Source of the DNA: Margaritispora aquatica
Taxonomy: Eukaryota > Ascomycota > Leotiomycetes > Helotiales > Discinellaceae
Assembly (NCBI GenBank): GCA_007644065.1
Contig: VJWN01000014.1
Location: forward strand, 806,001 to 870,000
Length of the DNA: 64,000 nucleotides
Direction: 5' to 3'
A model generated the notes under the pieces. The model worked only from the letters and a program-made list of their open reading frames with translations. It did no database searches and was not told the DNA's origin. Positions 21,325-31,781 of this stretch are shown one piece after another. Every line of letters starts with the position of its first letter. Within the stretch, counting starts at the first letter, position 1. The translations under genes and the position numbers were made by a program.

Positions 21325-23152
21325 ATGGCCCCGCCCTTACTTACAGCCCAAGCAGGTCCAAGGAGTGCATTTGGACCAGCAATCCGCGCAGTACTGCAAA
21401 ACACCAACCTTCGTCTCATACAGGAATTCTTCAAGACTTGGCTCAAGCTGGATTTCACTCAACTGGCCTCTATTCTTGCCATCGCTGGCACGCTTGGACA
21501 AACGGTTCAGTACCTTGATAATATTCGCAACAAGATATATTGGTTCCTTGTTCGAAATTGCACCTCGTCTATAAGTATCTCCGAAAATGATAAATTGAAT
21601 GGCGAGGTGCTCAACTGGATCAGCCTGAATGTGTTGGAAAAGCGTGCGTCGCGCATGTTGACAGCTCATACCAAATTCATTTACAATCCCGGTTATTACT
21701 ATCGACCAGAAAGACAGTCTCATAAGGATGATCATGTAAGTCGGCCTTTAACTAAAACTGCAAAGCACAAACTGATATGTTAAGGACAAGAGAGATCCTA
21801 TCAGATACAATCCATCATATGGCTCTATACGGTTCATTCACAAAGGCTCCTTAATTCTTGTTACTGTTGTAGGGACGGATCCAACTTCAACTAGCACCCC
21901 AATTGAGTACGAATCTGCACCGATTGGGCACGACCCGCTGTTGATCATGTGCTTTGGACGTTCAACTCAACCGATCAAGCAATTCATTGAAACTTGCAGA
22001 GATTTCGCAGAGAAACAGAATAGAGCCTTCGTCCCAGTTCATTCAGCCGAGTATGGCAATCATGGCGGCTTCGGGCGGAGAAGTGCAATCTTGAAACCAA
22101 GTGAGTACTGTAACAGTGCATAAGAACAATATTTTGCGACTTCAAATAGTATCGCTGATACATGTATCCAGAGCGCCCAATGGAAACAATTAACTTTGAT
22201 GAGGGGGTCAAGAACGACCTACTAGCTGATGTCAGAACATATCTCAGTTGGAAAGAGAGGGATTTTTACCTAGCACGCGGGATTCCGTACCGAAGGTAAA
22301 ATTCATGCAACTGAGCACCAAGTTTGATACTGACAATAGCATTATAGAGGATACCTGCTACATGGTCCTCCTGGTACAGGCAAAACTTCTTTATCCGTTG
22401 CACTCGCAAGCATGTTCAATCTTCCACTCTATCAAATGCATCTCCCCAGTGTCGGCAACGACGCAGAACTTGTGTCCCTCTTCCGGGATTTACCTTCAAG
22501 ATGCATCATCGTTCTCGAAGATATTGATGCTATCGGAACTGGACGCAAATTGGATGATGATGATGATGATGAAGAGGAAGAAGAAGATAAGATGCTGGAC
22601 AGAAATGATCAGCAGGCAATACCTGGCAAACAACTCGAAGGCAGACTTGACGAAATGGACAACGAAGTTCCTACAGATGGACTGAGAAATAAAACATCGC
22701 AATGCACTCTTTCCGGCCTGCTCAATGTCATCGACGGCGTTGCTTCGCCAGAGGGTCGTATTCTTATCATGACCACTAATGTCACCAAAAATTTGGACAA
22801 AGCTCTCATTCGACCTGGCCGAATCGACAAAATTGTATACATGGGCAAGATATCAAAAGATAGTGCAAGGCGTATGTTTATTCGCATGTTCGAAAGCGAC
22901 AGGAAAGATAACACACAGAAAAGCGAGAAATCTACAACCACATACATTGGCCATCTCGCATCTCAATTTGCGGCAAAGCTTCCCAACAAGTACTTTACTC
23001 CGGCACAACTTCAAGGCTTCATGCTGTGTCATCGAAAGTCACCCGAAGACGCAGTAAACAGTTTTGATGCCTGGATGGTAGAGCAGCGCGATCAAAAAGC
23101 TAAAGACATAAAGGGCAAGGAGAACGCTGCGGTTAGAGGGAAGGAGATATAG
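21325..23152 (+). CDS. BCS1-like AAA ATPase, copy 1
   Basis: Four exons, 21325-21735, 21785-22100, 22172-22295, 22348-23152; phases agree, 551 residues. The ATG at 21325 (GAAATGGCC) is preferred to the in-frame ATG at 21241. Residues 1-250 match the BCS1 N-terminal domain found in mitochondrial Bcs1, the inner-membrane AAA translocase for the Rieske protein. The AAA domain has Walker [10 protein letters not shown] (Lys near 296), Walker [13 protein letters not shown] (about 336-347), an Asp/Glu-rich loop, then [19 protein letters not shown] with the Arg finger region and [10 protein letters not shown]. It is a paralogue of the next gene, not the Bcs1 orthologue itself, by the divergent N-terminus. 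The frame downstream of the stop stays coding-like. Confidence 0.9.
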
Positions 23153-23311
23153 CAGCAAATCGCCGAAGATGACAAAGCACGGGTCCACCAGAATTCTGTC
23201 TATACACATGAGGAGACCAATTAACAGATCGCACAAGAACAACAAGAAAAGGTTGATGTGCCACGAAAGGATTCAAAAGACTGTTAGAAGACTGAAGCTA
23301 AAAAAAAATGA
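23153..23311 (+). pseudogene. Coding-like tail beyond stop of copy 1
   Basis: The same frame continues after TAG at 23150 with a Gln/Glu/Lys-rich segment, interrupted only by TAA (23222), TAG (23285) and a final TGA (23309). Composition matches the charged tail of the neighbouring paralogue. It is either an eroded C-terminal extension or read through. Confidence 0.5.
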
Positions 23312-24090
23312 GGTGTAGATGGATTCAGTCTATAGGAATATATGCTTTGGTAGTTGTTATCGAGTATTGGTAGAAGAATTCAGTGTCAATTGATGGGCGC
23401 TATTCATGCCAGACGACTTTTCGAGACTTACCATCATTGATATTGGGTATGAATTTGATTTATAAGGTGTAACAAAGCGTAGGCATCTAAGCTAATTGAT
23501 TTTTCTTGAAGCGGAGTGTGAAAGGGTTACGCGATAGCTTGAATCTGAATGATATGCAGTACAGCGATTCGAGTATGAAGCTCACTCAACGACAGTACAG
23601 TCGTCGTCTGGTAATTTTAAACCATGTTGAAGAACACAACAAAAAGATATAAGTTCCTCCTGTCTCATAATCTTGCTATTATCTCAAAAATTAATCTAGA
23701 GTACTTAACATATCAGATTTGCGGGCTAAATTGTTTTAGTAAGGTCCTTCGTCAAGAGGTTATGGGGTTGTAGGAGGAGTTTATGAATTATGCCTCACTG
23801 TGTTGTTGGTAAAGCACCGTCAAGATCTTGTGTAAATCAACGCTCAGGATGATTCACAGCAAGAAATGATTCAAGATCCTACGATGATAATTCGAATCAT
23901 TGTGATTCACAGCTGGTGGTTCAGAGCTATATTAACACGAGCTGTTTGCTTGCTCCTCAGTTCCTTTCTACTCAAACACAACAACATTCTTCCATGAACA
24001 ATAATCCACTCATTATCCACACACATTCAAACAAAATCACGAACATACAGTCACAATATTCCAACAAGCTTGAACCAACAAGACATTGCA
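23312..24090. other. Intergenic, promoter of BCS1-like copy 2
   Basis: Mostly AT-rich. A cluster of TGATTC/GAATCA boxes lies at 23848-23913, including TGATTCACAGC twice (23850 and 23903), about 180-240 bp upstream of the start. This may be a promoter element. Confidence 0.45.
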
Positions 24091-26236
24091 ATGTCTACAG
24101 TCAAGCTCAGCCGATTTCCAGGAGCGATGGTCTCAAATGCCCTTCCATCAGCAGCACAACTTCTAAGTGATCCCTCAGCCACGTTTGAATTCTTGAAGAC
24201 TTTCTTCCTTAACTGGCTCAGAATAGATATAAAAAGTCTGGCAGCAGCCCTTGCGTTAATCGGAACCATTTCAAACAATGTAGACTATGTCAAGGAGCAC
24301 GCCGCCAAGTTTTGGTCCTGGATCGTTCGACTCTTTACATCCTCAATCACCATTGCAGCAGACGACGAACTTAACAAGGAGATCGCGTCTTGGCTTCATA
24401 ATAATGTTCTAAAGAAGAAGGCAACTAGGGTTTTGTATGCTCGGGCGAACAAAGACAGATCTAATTCGTGGTATGACTCTGATGACGAGGAAGCAGGAGG
24501 AGAACTAGCCGAGGACGCCAAAGTATGCTGATTACTCCTCAATCCTTCGCTCATGTTGTTCATCCTCAAAAATTCTCCGACAATCGCTAACTTATGAAAA
24601 GGAAGCAGAACCATCAATTCAATATAAAGCTAACTTTGGCCTTACCTGGTTCTACTATAATCACAATATCTTCATTCTCCAAGAGGTCGCGGCCCAGGTT
24701 GAGGGGAAATCGACTCGCCGGGATCAAAACAAGGGTGAGCCTATCACAATAATGTGCTTGGGGCGCTCTCCAGAACCGATCAAGCATCTACTTGGAAACT
24801 GTCGTTCTCTTTTGTCGAAGCGCATATCATCTAAAGTCGCGGTGATAGCAGCTAAGAGTATCAAAGACTGGGCTTGGTGGGATCGTGCACAACTGCGAGA
24901 TTCACGCCCTCTCTCGACTGTCCATCTCAACGAAACTGTGAAGACCGATTTGGTTGCAGACATGAAAAAGTATCTGTCTCCGAAGAAGAAACTTTTTTAT
25001 TTGAAACGTGGAATCCCATACAGAAGGTAAGATTACATTACTTGACAGGATCTCAAAGAGCCCTATAGGCTAACTCTTTGTCGAAATAGAGGATATCTCT
25101 TGTACGGTCCACCAGGCACCGGAAAGACATCTTTGACCCTGGCGCTAGCCAGTTCTCTCAAGCTAGACCTCTACTTGCTCCATCTCCCGAGCATTCCAGA
25201 TGATAGCTGTTTGGCCCATTTGTTTTCCGAACTGCCTCCAAGATGCATCGTTCTGTTGGAGGATATTGATGCTATTGGTGCTTCGAAAAAGAGATCAAAT
25301 GCAGGTGATGAAAAAGATGAGAAAGAACAGGACACAAGAAACGATGGTAAGCAGCAACAAGGGGTAGTTGTGACACTGTCAGGTTTGCTCAATGTCCTTG
25401 ATGGCGTTGCTTCTCAAGTAAGTTCTCATTATAATATGTGATCATATTCTTATGCTATATGTGATCATACTATGTTAACTGAAGGGTTCTAACATCATGA
25501 ATAGGAAGGTCGCATCATTATTATGACATCGAATTTTGCAGATAACCTTGATAAAGCCCTGATCCGACCAGGACGCATTGATAAGATGATTCTTCTTTCT
25601 TATATTGACCAAGAGGGTGCCAAACACATGTTTCTCCGAATATTCCAGCAAGACGATAGTGAGATGATTGATAGCATACCTCGCGATGAAGAGAAGTTTC
25701 AAAAGCAAGCAGTGACGTTCGGCCAGGCAATCCCAGAAGACAGAATTACACCAGCCCAACTTCAAGGTTTCCTTATAAACCATTGCCATGATCCTGAACT
25801 CGCTCTCAAGGATGTTGATAAGTGGGTGGCTAAGCAACTTGCTAAAGCTAAGAAGAGCAAGACTGCTGAAATAAAGACAAAAGAAGCAGAGGTAAAGGAG
25901 GCAGAAAGCTTCGTTCCTATCACGCATGATGCTAACCTTGACCCCAAAACAGGTACGCCTCACTTCACCTTCATATATCAAAGCTCATCATAATCTTGAA
26001 CAGATGAATCTAACACACCAACAAGCTCAGACACAAGCAACAACGATGAGAATTTGGGGAGCAAATGTTGTTGCGGCCATCAATCTGTCGAGGCAAAAGA
26101 TGAAGTTCTTTCAGAAGAAAGTTTCGAGTCCAACAACGAAACCGCCAAGCCTGAATTCATCATCGACATCTCTGATGAGCCAAAACTAGACGCAGAAAAT
26201 GCAGAAAATGCTGACAATGCGACAGACAATTGTTGA
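24091..26236 (+). CDS. BCS1-like AAA ATPase, copy 2
   Basis: Five exons, 24091-24522, 24602-25026, 25090-25417, 25505-25952, 26004-26236; phases agree, 621 residues. It has the same architecture as copy 1: BCS1 N-terminal domain, then AAA with Walker [10 protein letters not shown] (Lys near 298), Walker [32 protein letters not shown] and ITPAQLQGF. It has a longer tail: a Lys/Glu/Ala-rich helix (residues about 480-510), then a Ser/Asn/Asp-rich end with a CCCGH cluster. Intron positions partly differ from copy 1: RR/GYLL is shared, one upstream is lost here, and two downstream are present only here. Fungal BCS1-like paralogues have mostly unknown roles; an ATP-driven membrane or chaperone function is inferred. 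Confidence 0.9.
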
Positions 26237-26671
26237 GTCTGAGGAAGGTGGTGATTCTGCCGACGTCCAAAACGTCGAGGAAAATGCTGCCGAGGTGGAA
26301 GCAACCGTGGTAGGGGATAAATAATGCTTGACATATGTAATATTTCGGAAGAGTGCTGGGTCATGGTGAAAGGTAGCGGATCGTGGGAAAAACATGGTGC
26401 TGGCATTATCGACGTTTTTAAGCGAGTTTACACATTGGAGTACCTCAAATAATAAAACTTTGTACCAATCAATGATCGATGCGTGAAAGAGATCACAACT
26501 AAAATTTTCTTGATTTCGTCTTCATCTTGAGCACCATCACATCACCAAGCTCAGAGCTCGCTACGTCGGTATATAAGAGAAATTGAAGCATGCCATTGAT
26601 CGGATGTCTCAAATATTATACGATACAATGCTGCTTCCTGATCAGAATTTCCGAAATTATGTCTAATATGT
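26237..26671. other. Intergenic, convergent 3' ends
   Basis: A 435-bp spacer between BCS1-like copy 2 and the first GT31-like gene. In frame with the last BCS1 exon there is no extension. Nothing else is seen. Confidence 0.4.
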
Positions 26672-28129
26672 TTAAAACTTCAAATCTTCACAAAATTTAT
26701 CTTCCAATGCAGAAATCCTGTCAAGCATCCATCCACTCTCCATCCTAATCCCAGCTTCTATTCTCTGTCCCATTGCAGCAGTGTGATCGAGCGCACAATT
26801 GTCATCGGCATATTTCCAACTCAAGCACTGTTTCCACTCCTCGCAAGCTGTTCTACAACTCTCCTTGGAATACCAAGGCTTTTTCTGCATTTTCGATTTC
26901 TCCAAGCTCTGCCCTGCATTCACATCCGTATCCGACGAACTTGCAAATGTTTTCGCCATGGCATAGTTATCCCATTCGCTCTTCTGTGCTGCACCATTTA
27001 TTTTCTCCTTTGCGAATTCCTCGAAGATATCACGGTATCGCATTCTTCCCTTGCCTTCAGTACGGGCCAAGAATTCCTTCTCAAACACCCAAAGACGCGA
27101 GATGTCTTTTTGATGTACCTTGTGTATATTCATGATCGGGCTACACCAATTCCAATCCCCGAATCCAATCCTCCAGATTGGTAAGCTCTGCAAAGCAGCC
27201 CAACCAGTCCCATCTAGCTCTTTATACCTCTCAACTCCGTTCTCATGCAGCACATGGCTGAGCACTTGATCACCACAGCATTGCTCTTTCGCATAATCTT
27301 CGAATTTGGAAGCTAGATGCGTGTCGGAACCAAAAGATATTTCTAGCGCCTCTCCTGAGATCGCGAACCCGCTACCTCCATGGGCGAAATCCTCTCCAAG
27401 ACGGAATGCAGGCGAGCCAACCATAAGTGATCTCGTGTGGTCCAACGTTGTCAGCCACGCATACAATTGGCTCCAAAAGAAATAGTTATCATCCTCCATG
27501 TACACATACCACTTCATCCCCGGCATTGCTTCAGCAGCGTGTTGAAACATTGGTACGAACTTATACTTGTCCAACCTCCAACCTCCTGGCAGATACGAGT
27601 CTCCTTCCATAGAACCAGATTCCAAGTACAAATTATCGTCCTCGATCTGCTTGGCTTTGTGGTAGAGCATGAAATCGGGACTGGATTTGAGATACGAAGA
27701 GACGTTGGCGAGGACGTCGATGATAGGGACCCCATTGATGTTGGAAGGTGAGTCCGAGTAGATGAGTATGTTGGGTGTGAGGAAAGGGTTGGAGAGTGTG
27801 GTGGACATGTGAGCTGGCATGCGACGCCAAAGAGAGGTAGCACCTGTTTTGACGAGAATTGCCACATCTTTTGGATTGAGCCCCTCAAAATCGCTATTAT
27901 ATGAGCTTGGTGCTGGTGATGTTGCTGTGTTGTTATATGGTGGGAAGTGCTGCGTGTCGCTTGAGGGCAGCTGATTTTCCTCGAAATTTGTATTGGTGTC
28001 AATATATAGGTATTGATCAAACACCCCATTCTCACTCAACGCCATTAGCATAAAAACTGCCACTAAAAATGAAATCCATAGATAGCTCTTCGTATGCTTG
28101 GGTAGTAAAGTACGGATTCTCATAATCAT
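26672..28129 (-). CDS. GT31-like glycosyltransferase A
   Basis: A single-exon type II membrane protein of 485 residues from the ATG at 28129 (an ATG at 28123 is also possible). A short basic start is followed by one transmembrane helix (YLWISFLVAVFMLMAL, residues about 12-27), so the catalytic domain should face the Golgi lumen. Fringe/GT31-type features: AILVKTGATSLWRRMPAHM, then WYVYMEDDNYFFW with a metal-binding EDD, GGSGFAISGEAL, and a conserved CCGDQVLSHVL. The end has a Cys-rich PAN/apple-like segment (CRTACEEWKQCLSW ... CALDH) and SGWMLDRI. A galactosyl- or GlcNAc-transferase of cell-wall or glycoprotein glycans is the family-level inference. It has a tandem paralogue upstream. Confidence 0.88.
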   Translation of the reverse strand: MIMRIRTLLPKHTKSYLWISFLVAVFMLMALSENGVFDQYLYIDTNTNFEENQLPSSDTQHFPPYNNTATSPAPSSYNSDFEGLNPKDVAILVKTGATSLWRRMPAHMSTTLSNPFLTPNILIYSDSPSNINGVPIIDVLANVSSYLKSSPDFMLYHKAKQIEDDNLYLESGSMEGDSYLPGGWRLDKYKFVPMFQHAAEAMPGMKWYVYMEDDNYFFWSQLYAWLTTLDHTRSLMVGSPAFRLGEDFAHGGSGFAISGEALEISFGSDTHLASKFEDYAKEQCCGDQVLSHVLHENGVERYKELDGTGWAALQSLPIWRIGFGDWNWCSPIMNIHKVHQKDISRLWVFEKEFLARTEGKGRMRYRDIFEEFAKEKINGAAQKSEWDNYAMAKTFASSSDTDVNAGQSLEKSKMQKKPWYSKESCRTACEEWKQCLSWKYADDNCALDHTAAMGQRIEAGIRMESGWMLDRISALEDKFCEDLKF

Positions 28130-28882
28130 TTTGGGATTTCGCTTAGCCACCAGCAGGTCAAAAGCTCAGAGGACAATGTCAAGTGTCAGGATTTCATGAG
28201 TATGGACAGAGTAATAAAAAGAAAAATCAATACACGATACGCCCTGAATATACCAGTTGTGAGATTGCAAGCTCGAGAGGTCAACTCAACACTGAGTCAA
28301 AAGGCGGGGCAGGGGTTTTACGAGAGGTGCCCCACTAAGTGGATATAGCCACCTGCAGCGGGGTCATTTTCTAGGCTAGCTAGGCAACTCGCCTGCAATG
28401 TAACCTTCGTACCGTATTCATAAGGCAAAGCAGGTACATCAAATGCAAGGTTTCTAAATATTGAAGATATATCGTCTGATGCGGCCTCTCATTTGCCCGG
28501 TTTACATGCGACGACGCTCTTGATGCAATCTCAAAATAGTGTACCAGTCAAAAGGTGTGTCACGGTTGACTAGCTAAAGCTTGATCAGTCAATGTTAAGG
28601 TTATTTATGTGTAACAAATGCACTGAACGGGTGTAAGCTCAACACCGTATCATGCTAATCCTTGGGCCTTGTGGCTTTACGAATCATAAGCCACCCGAAT
28701 AAGCACTTGTTGACCAAGAGCTTTTACTTGGCGACAAAAATGAAAATAGAGAGACGAGGAAGTAGTCATGACATAATCTCGCAAACACTTCAAAATCATA
28801 ACTAAGATTGCTGGTCTATTTCCGAATGCGTATACTTTTTCTAGGTGCAAGGCCCACGATAATGACAAAACCTTTGTTTTCT
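28130..28882. other. Intergenic between GT31-like genes
   Basis: A 750-bp spacer carrying the promoter of GT31-like A and the 3' UTR of B. Two GC boxes (GGCGGGGC near 28303, GCGGGG near 28357) resemble CreA-type sites in a region otherwise AT-rich. No gene is supported. Confidence 0.4.
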
Positions 28883-30625
28883 TCAAACGCCATCTTTGGT
28901 TTCACACTTCTGATTCATGAGCGTCTCAATTCTTTCCATAATCCACCCACTCGTGACGACAATCTTCTCTGCCCACGGGTGGATGGGATCTGTTTCTCTC
29001 CCAAGCTTAGCCACCACATCCAAGGCGCACAAATTCAACGTGGCCTCTTGATGCTTCCAAGAGATGCAAGTTGGCAAAGTTTGGCAAGCCTTTTGACATT
29101 TTTCAGGAGACTCGGTTGCATTTTGGAAAGCCGAAGGATCTGTACCTGACGGAAGTTCAGGCAAAGAACCACTGCTGATTACCCACTTCGCTGCTAGATT
29201 GTCCCAGTTTGTGCGCAATGGCTGATTGAGATGTGGATGGATGAGTTCTGTGAAGACATCTTTGAACAGCAAAGGATACTTTTGATGAATCAGCTTTAAC
29301 TTTTCAGCGCGATGAAAGAACTTACGCCAGCATCCTCGTACTTCTTTTCCATCGTATCGAGTAACACTCTCTCCTTTGCGTGTACATGATGAAAGCTGAA
29401 TACTTTCTCGCACCACATTGTCTCATCAAAGCCTGTCTTCCAGGGCGTGTCAGGACAGAAAGATAACGTTCCATTTCCACCCTCATTCAGCTCCACACCA
29501 TAGTCTCGTAAGACCTTACCGAGTACGATGTCTCCACAGCAGTCGACTGCGGTTATGTTTGCATATTTCTCTAGATTAACAGCATTGGGCCCTAAAAATA
29601 TGAAGCGCATGAGCGATTGAGAGAAAGCAATACCTGAACCTCCTTGCGGAAATATTTCATTATTGGGACCAGCAGGCGAGCCGTAGTATGCGGGGGTTTT
29701 GTCATGTGGAATGTTTGAAAGATATCGAAGAAGATTGGGAAGGAAGATCTAAGAAGTTAGATATGTTGAAGAGGTTGGGGTGGCTCAGTCGGCTTGCATA
29801 CAAAAGTATCGTCTTCGATATAAATGTACCATTTTTTTCCTGGCCAATTCTGTCCACTTCGTGAGTTGAACTTCAGAAGAAATATAGAGGCGACAAATGA
29901 AAGCTTTTGAGCTAGAATGTCGCACCAAAGTTACTAACCTTTTGCGCATGCTCAAGCATAGGCAGGAACTTATATTTGTCCAGAAACCAACCAAGTGAAA
30001 TACCAGCTGCCACTATTTCGTCGCCTGGTAAATGAGCGTCCTCTCGAAATGTGTTGACATGAAATTCTGATTGAAGATCTAGATATGCACTGTATGCATT
30101 GGGGTCGTATTGCTGAAGTATTGAAGTTTCATTGGCTAAAACATCAACCGTTGTGATGCCACTTGAGAGTCGCTCCTGGAAATCCGAGTACACAACGACA
30201 TTTGGGACCCGAGACTTTGAAATTGTGGTGGTAAGATGCATTGGCATGCGGCGCCAGATGGTGGTAGCACCAGTCTTGATGATGAGAAGGATATCATCCG
30301 GTGATACAGATGATGTCGTGGAAGGGTCACTCGGTCGTGTTGGCCGTGTTGGTCTTGGCTCGGCTGCCTGGGCTGAGTTTGACATCTGGGAGGGAGTCGG
30401 GCTTTGTCTTAGCATTTCTGAGCATATCTGTTCCAATTTTCGAAACGGTGTGGACGATGGTAACATAGCCGTATAGTCCTCCTGGTCATGCACAGAAGGA
30501 CCGATTTGGCTCACATGCTGCTGAACAATATGAACGCCGTCCCAAAGCTCAACGTCGTACAAATAAATAACAGTTGAGCACAAGAAAAATACTACAGCAA
30601 CTATCCGTATTGTCCTACTGGGCAT
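28883..30625 (-). CDS. GT31-like glycosyltransferase B
   Basis: Four exons, 30625-29939, 29849-29802, 29748-29326, 29278-28883; phases agree, 517 residues. The ATG at 30625 is the first in frame. A type II signal anchor is present (IRIVAVVFFLCSTVIYLY, near residues 6-23), then a Pro/Ser/Thr-rich stem. Catalytic features parallel GT31-like A: LLIIKTGATTIWRRMPMHL, KKWYIYIEDDTF (EDD, encoded by a 48-nt exon), GGSGIAFSQSL, VDCCGDIVLGKVL, and a C-terminal PAN-like CQKACQTLPTCISW with SGWIMERI. It has introns whereas A has none, suggesting A arose by retroposition or intron loss. It is divergent from the GT2 gene. The acceptor sugar and substrate are unknown. Confidence 0.87.
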
Positions 30626-31781
30626 CTTGAATGACACTTGGTCGCCAGCGATACTCTGAGTTGCCAGATCATTGGAACTGTTGTACCATGCGATGTTGTT
30701 ATAAAAGAACCAGCAACCTGGATTCTCAACCGTTCTCCTCGACTAGTTAACTCGCTAATGCATCTCGCTAGAGCATGAATAGAGTTCTGTTGTACACCCA
30801 TCTGTCTCGCTTGGCAAGTCGTTAAGAATTACCTGAAACCCATCAATACCAAACTTCTATCTTCCAGAAAAAGAATTCATAGACGTGTGCGAATTGTAAA
30901 GATACTTCTCTACGCCTTCTATGATTCGGAATTAATTACATCTCATTGTAAGATGAGCAATTGCATTCACAAAACAATGGTCTGAAGTCTGAACGGCAAC
31001 ATCAGCCGTTTTTGTGTGCATAAGCGCACCAAAACGATTTTGGTGTACGGTACCTAAGCCAATACACTAATGCCAGATGAGCTTCTTCCAGGTTTTCTCG
31101 ACTCTAGTTGCCGCTCTTCTTTGAGGCGGTAATGCTGAAAATAACTACACGAAAGTCGTGGCTCTCATTCCTACAAGTACTGGTTGGGGTAGAGAAAGCG
31201 TTGCATTGGTAGATAAAGCTTAGGATGACATTCGGAATGCATTCGTATTCATCTTCGTACTACCGCTTACAGAGCATCCATAGTTAATAAAAGGGCGAGG
31301 AGTCACCGATATACTTAGGCAGAAGAGGCTTTGACTCTTTCCTGCTAAAAAAAAGCCAGACTTCGAGAATGTCAGTTAGATATCATGATTGGACAGCGAA
31401 ATAGGATACGAGGTGGGACCAAGCATCCTGTGGAGTTCACACTAAAACCATGTCGATCCACTAAACTTTCTCCAGCTCAATTCCCGTGTCGCTTGTGGCA
31501 CAGCAAATTCCTCATTGAAACTCCAGATAATTATTGCTGCCAACGGTTCTTGAGAACCATGTCCTACCTCGTTCAACACCATGCCCAGAGAACCTGCCTG
31601 ATCATTTTTACGAGTGGAGTCAGCTGCCCAGGCAGAAATCATCTCTGTTGTGTGTATTGGGACCAGCTTACAGCCATAATACCAACATGTATGTATGTAC
31701 AATATTGCGTAAGTATGTTTAGATTTCTTCTCGGTGCTTTCTTGTTGTCTCGTCTTTCATCTGTAGTGCTTGCTCCTCAGT
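30626..31781. promoter_or_regulatory. Divergent promoter, GT31-like B / GT2
   Basis: About 1.15 kb between divergent genes, containing a perfect inverted repeat at 31027-31045. A 174-codon plus-strand frame (31385-31909) overlaps the GT2 start in another frame and is Cys-rich without motifs; part may be 5' exon or leader. Confidence 0.45.
31027..31045. repeat. Inverted repeat, 8-bp arms
   Basis: CACCAAAA and TTTTGGTG around CGA. A candidate factor site in the shared promoter of the two glycosyltransferase genes. Confidence 0.65.
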
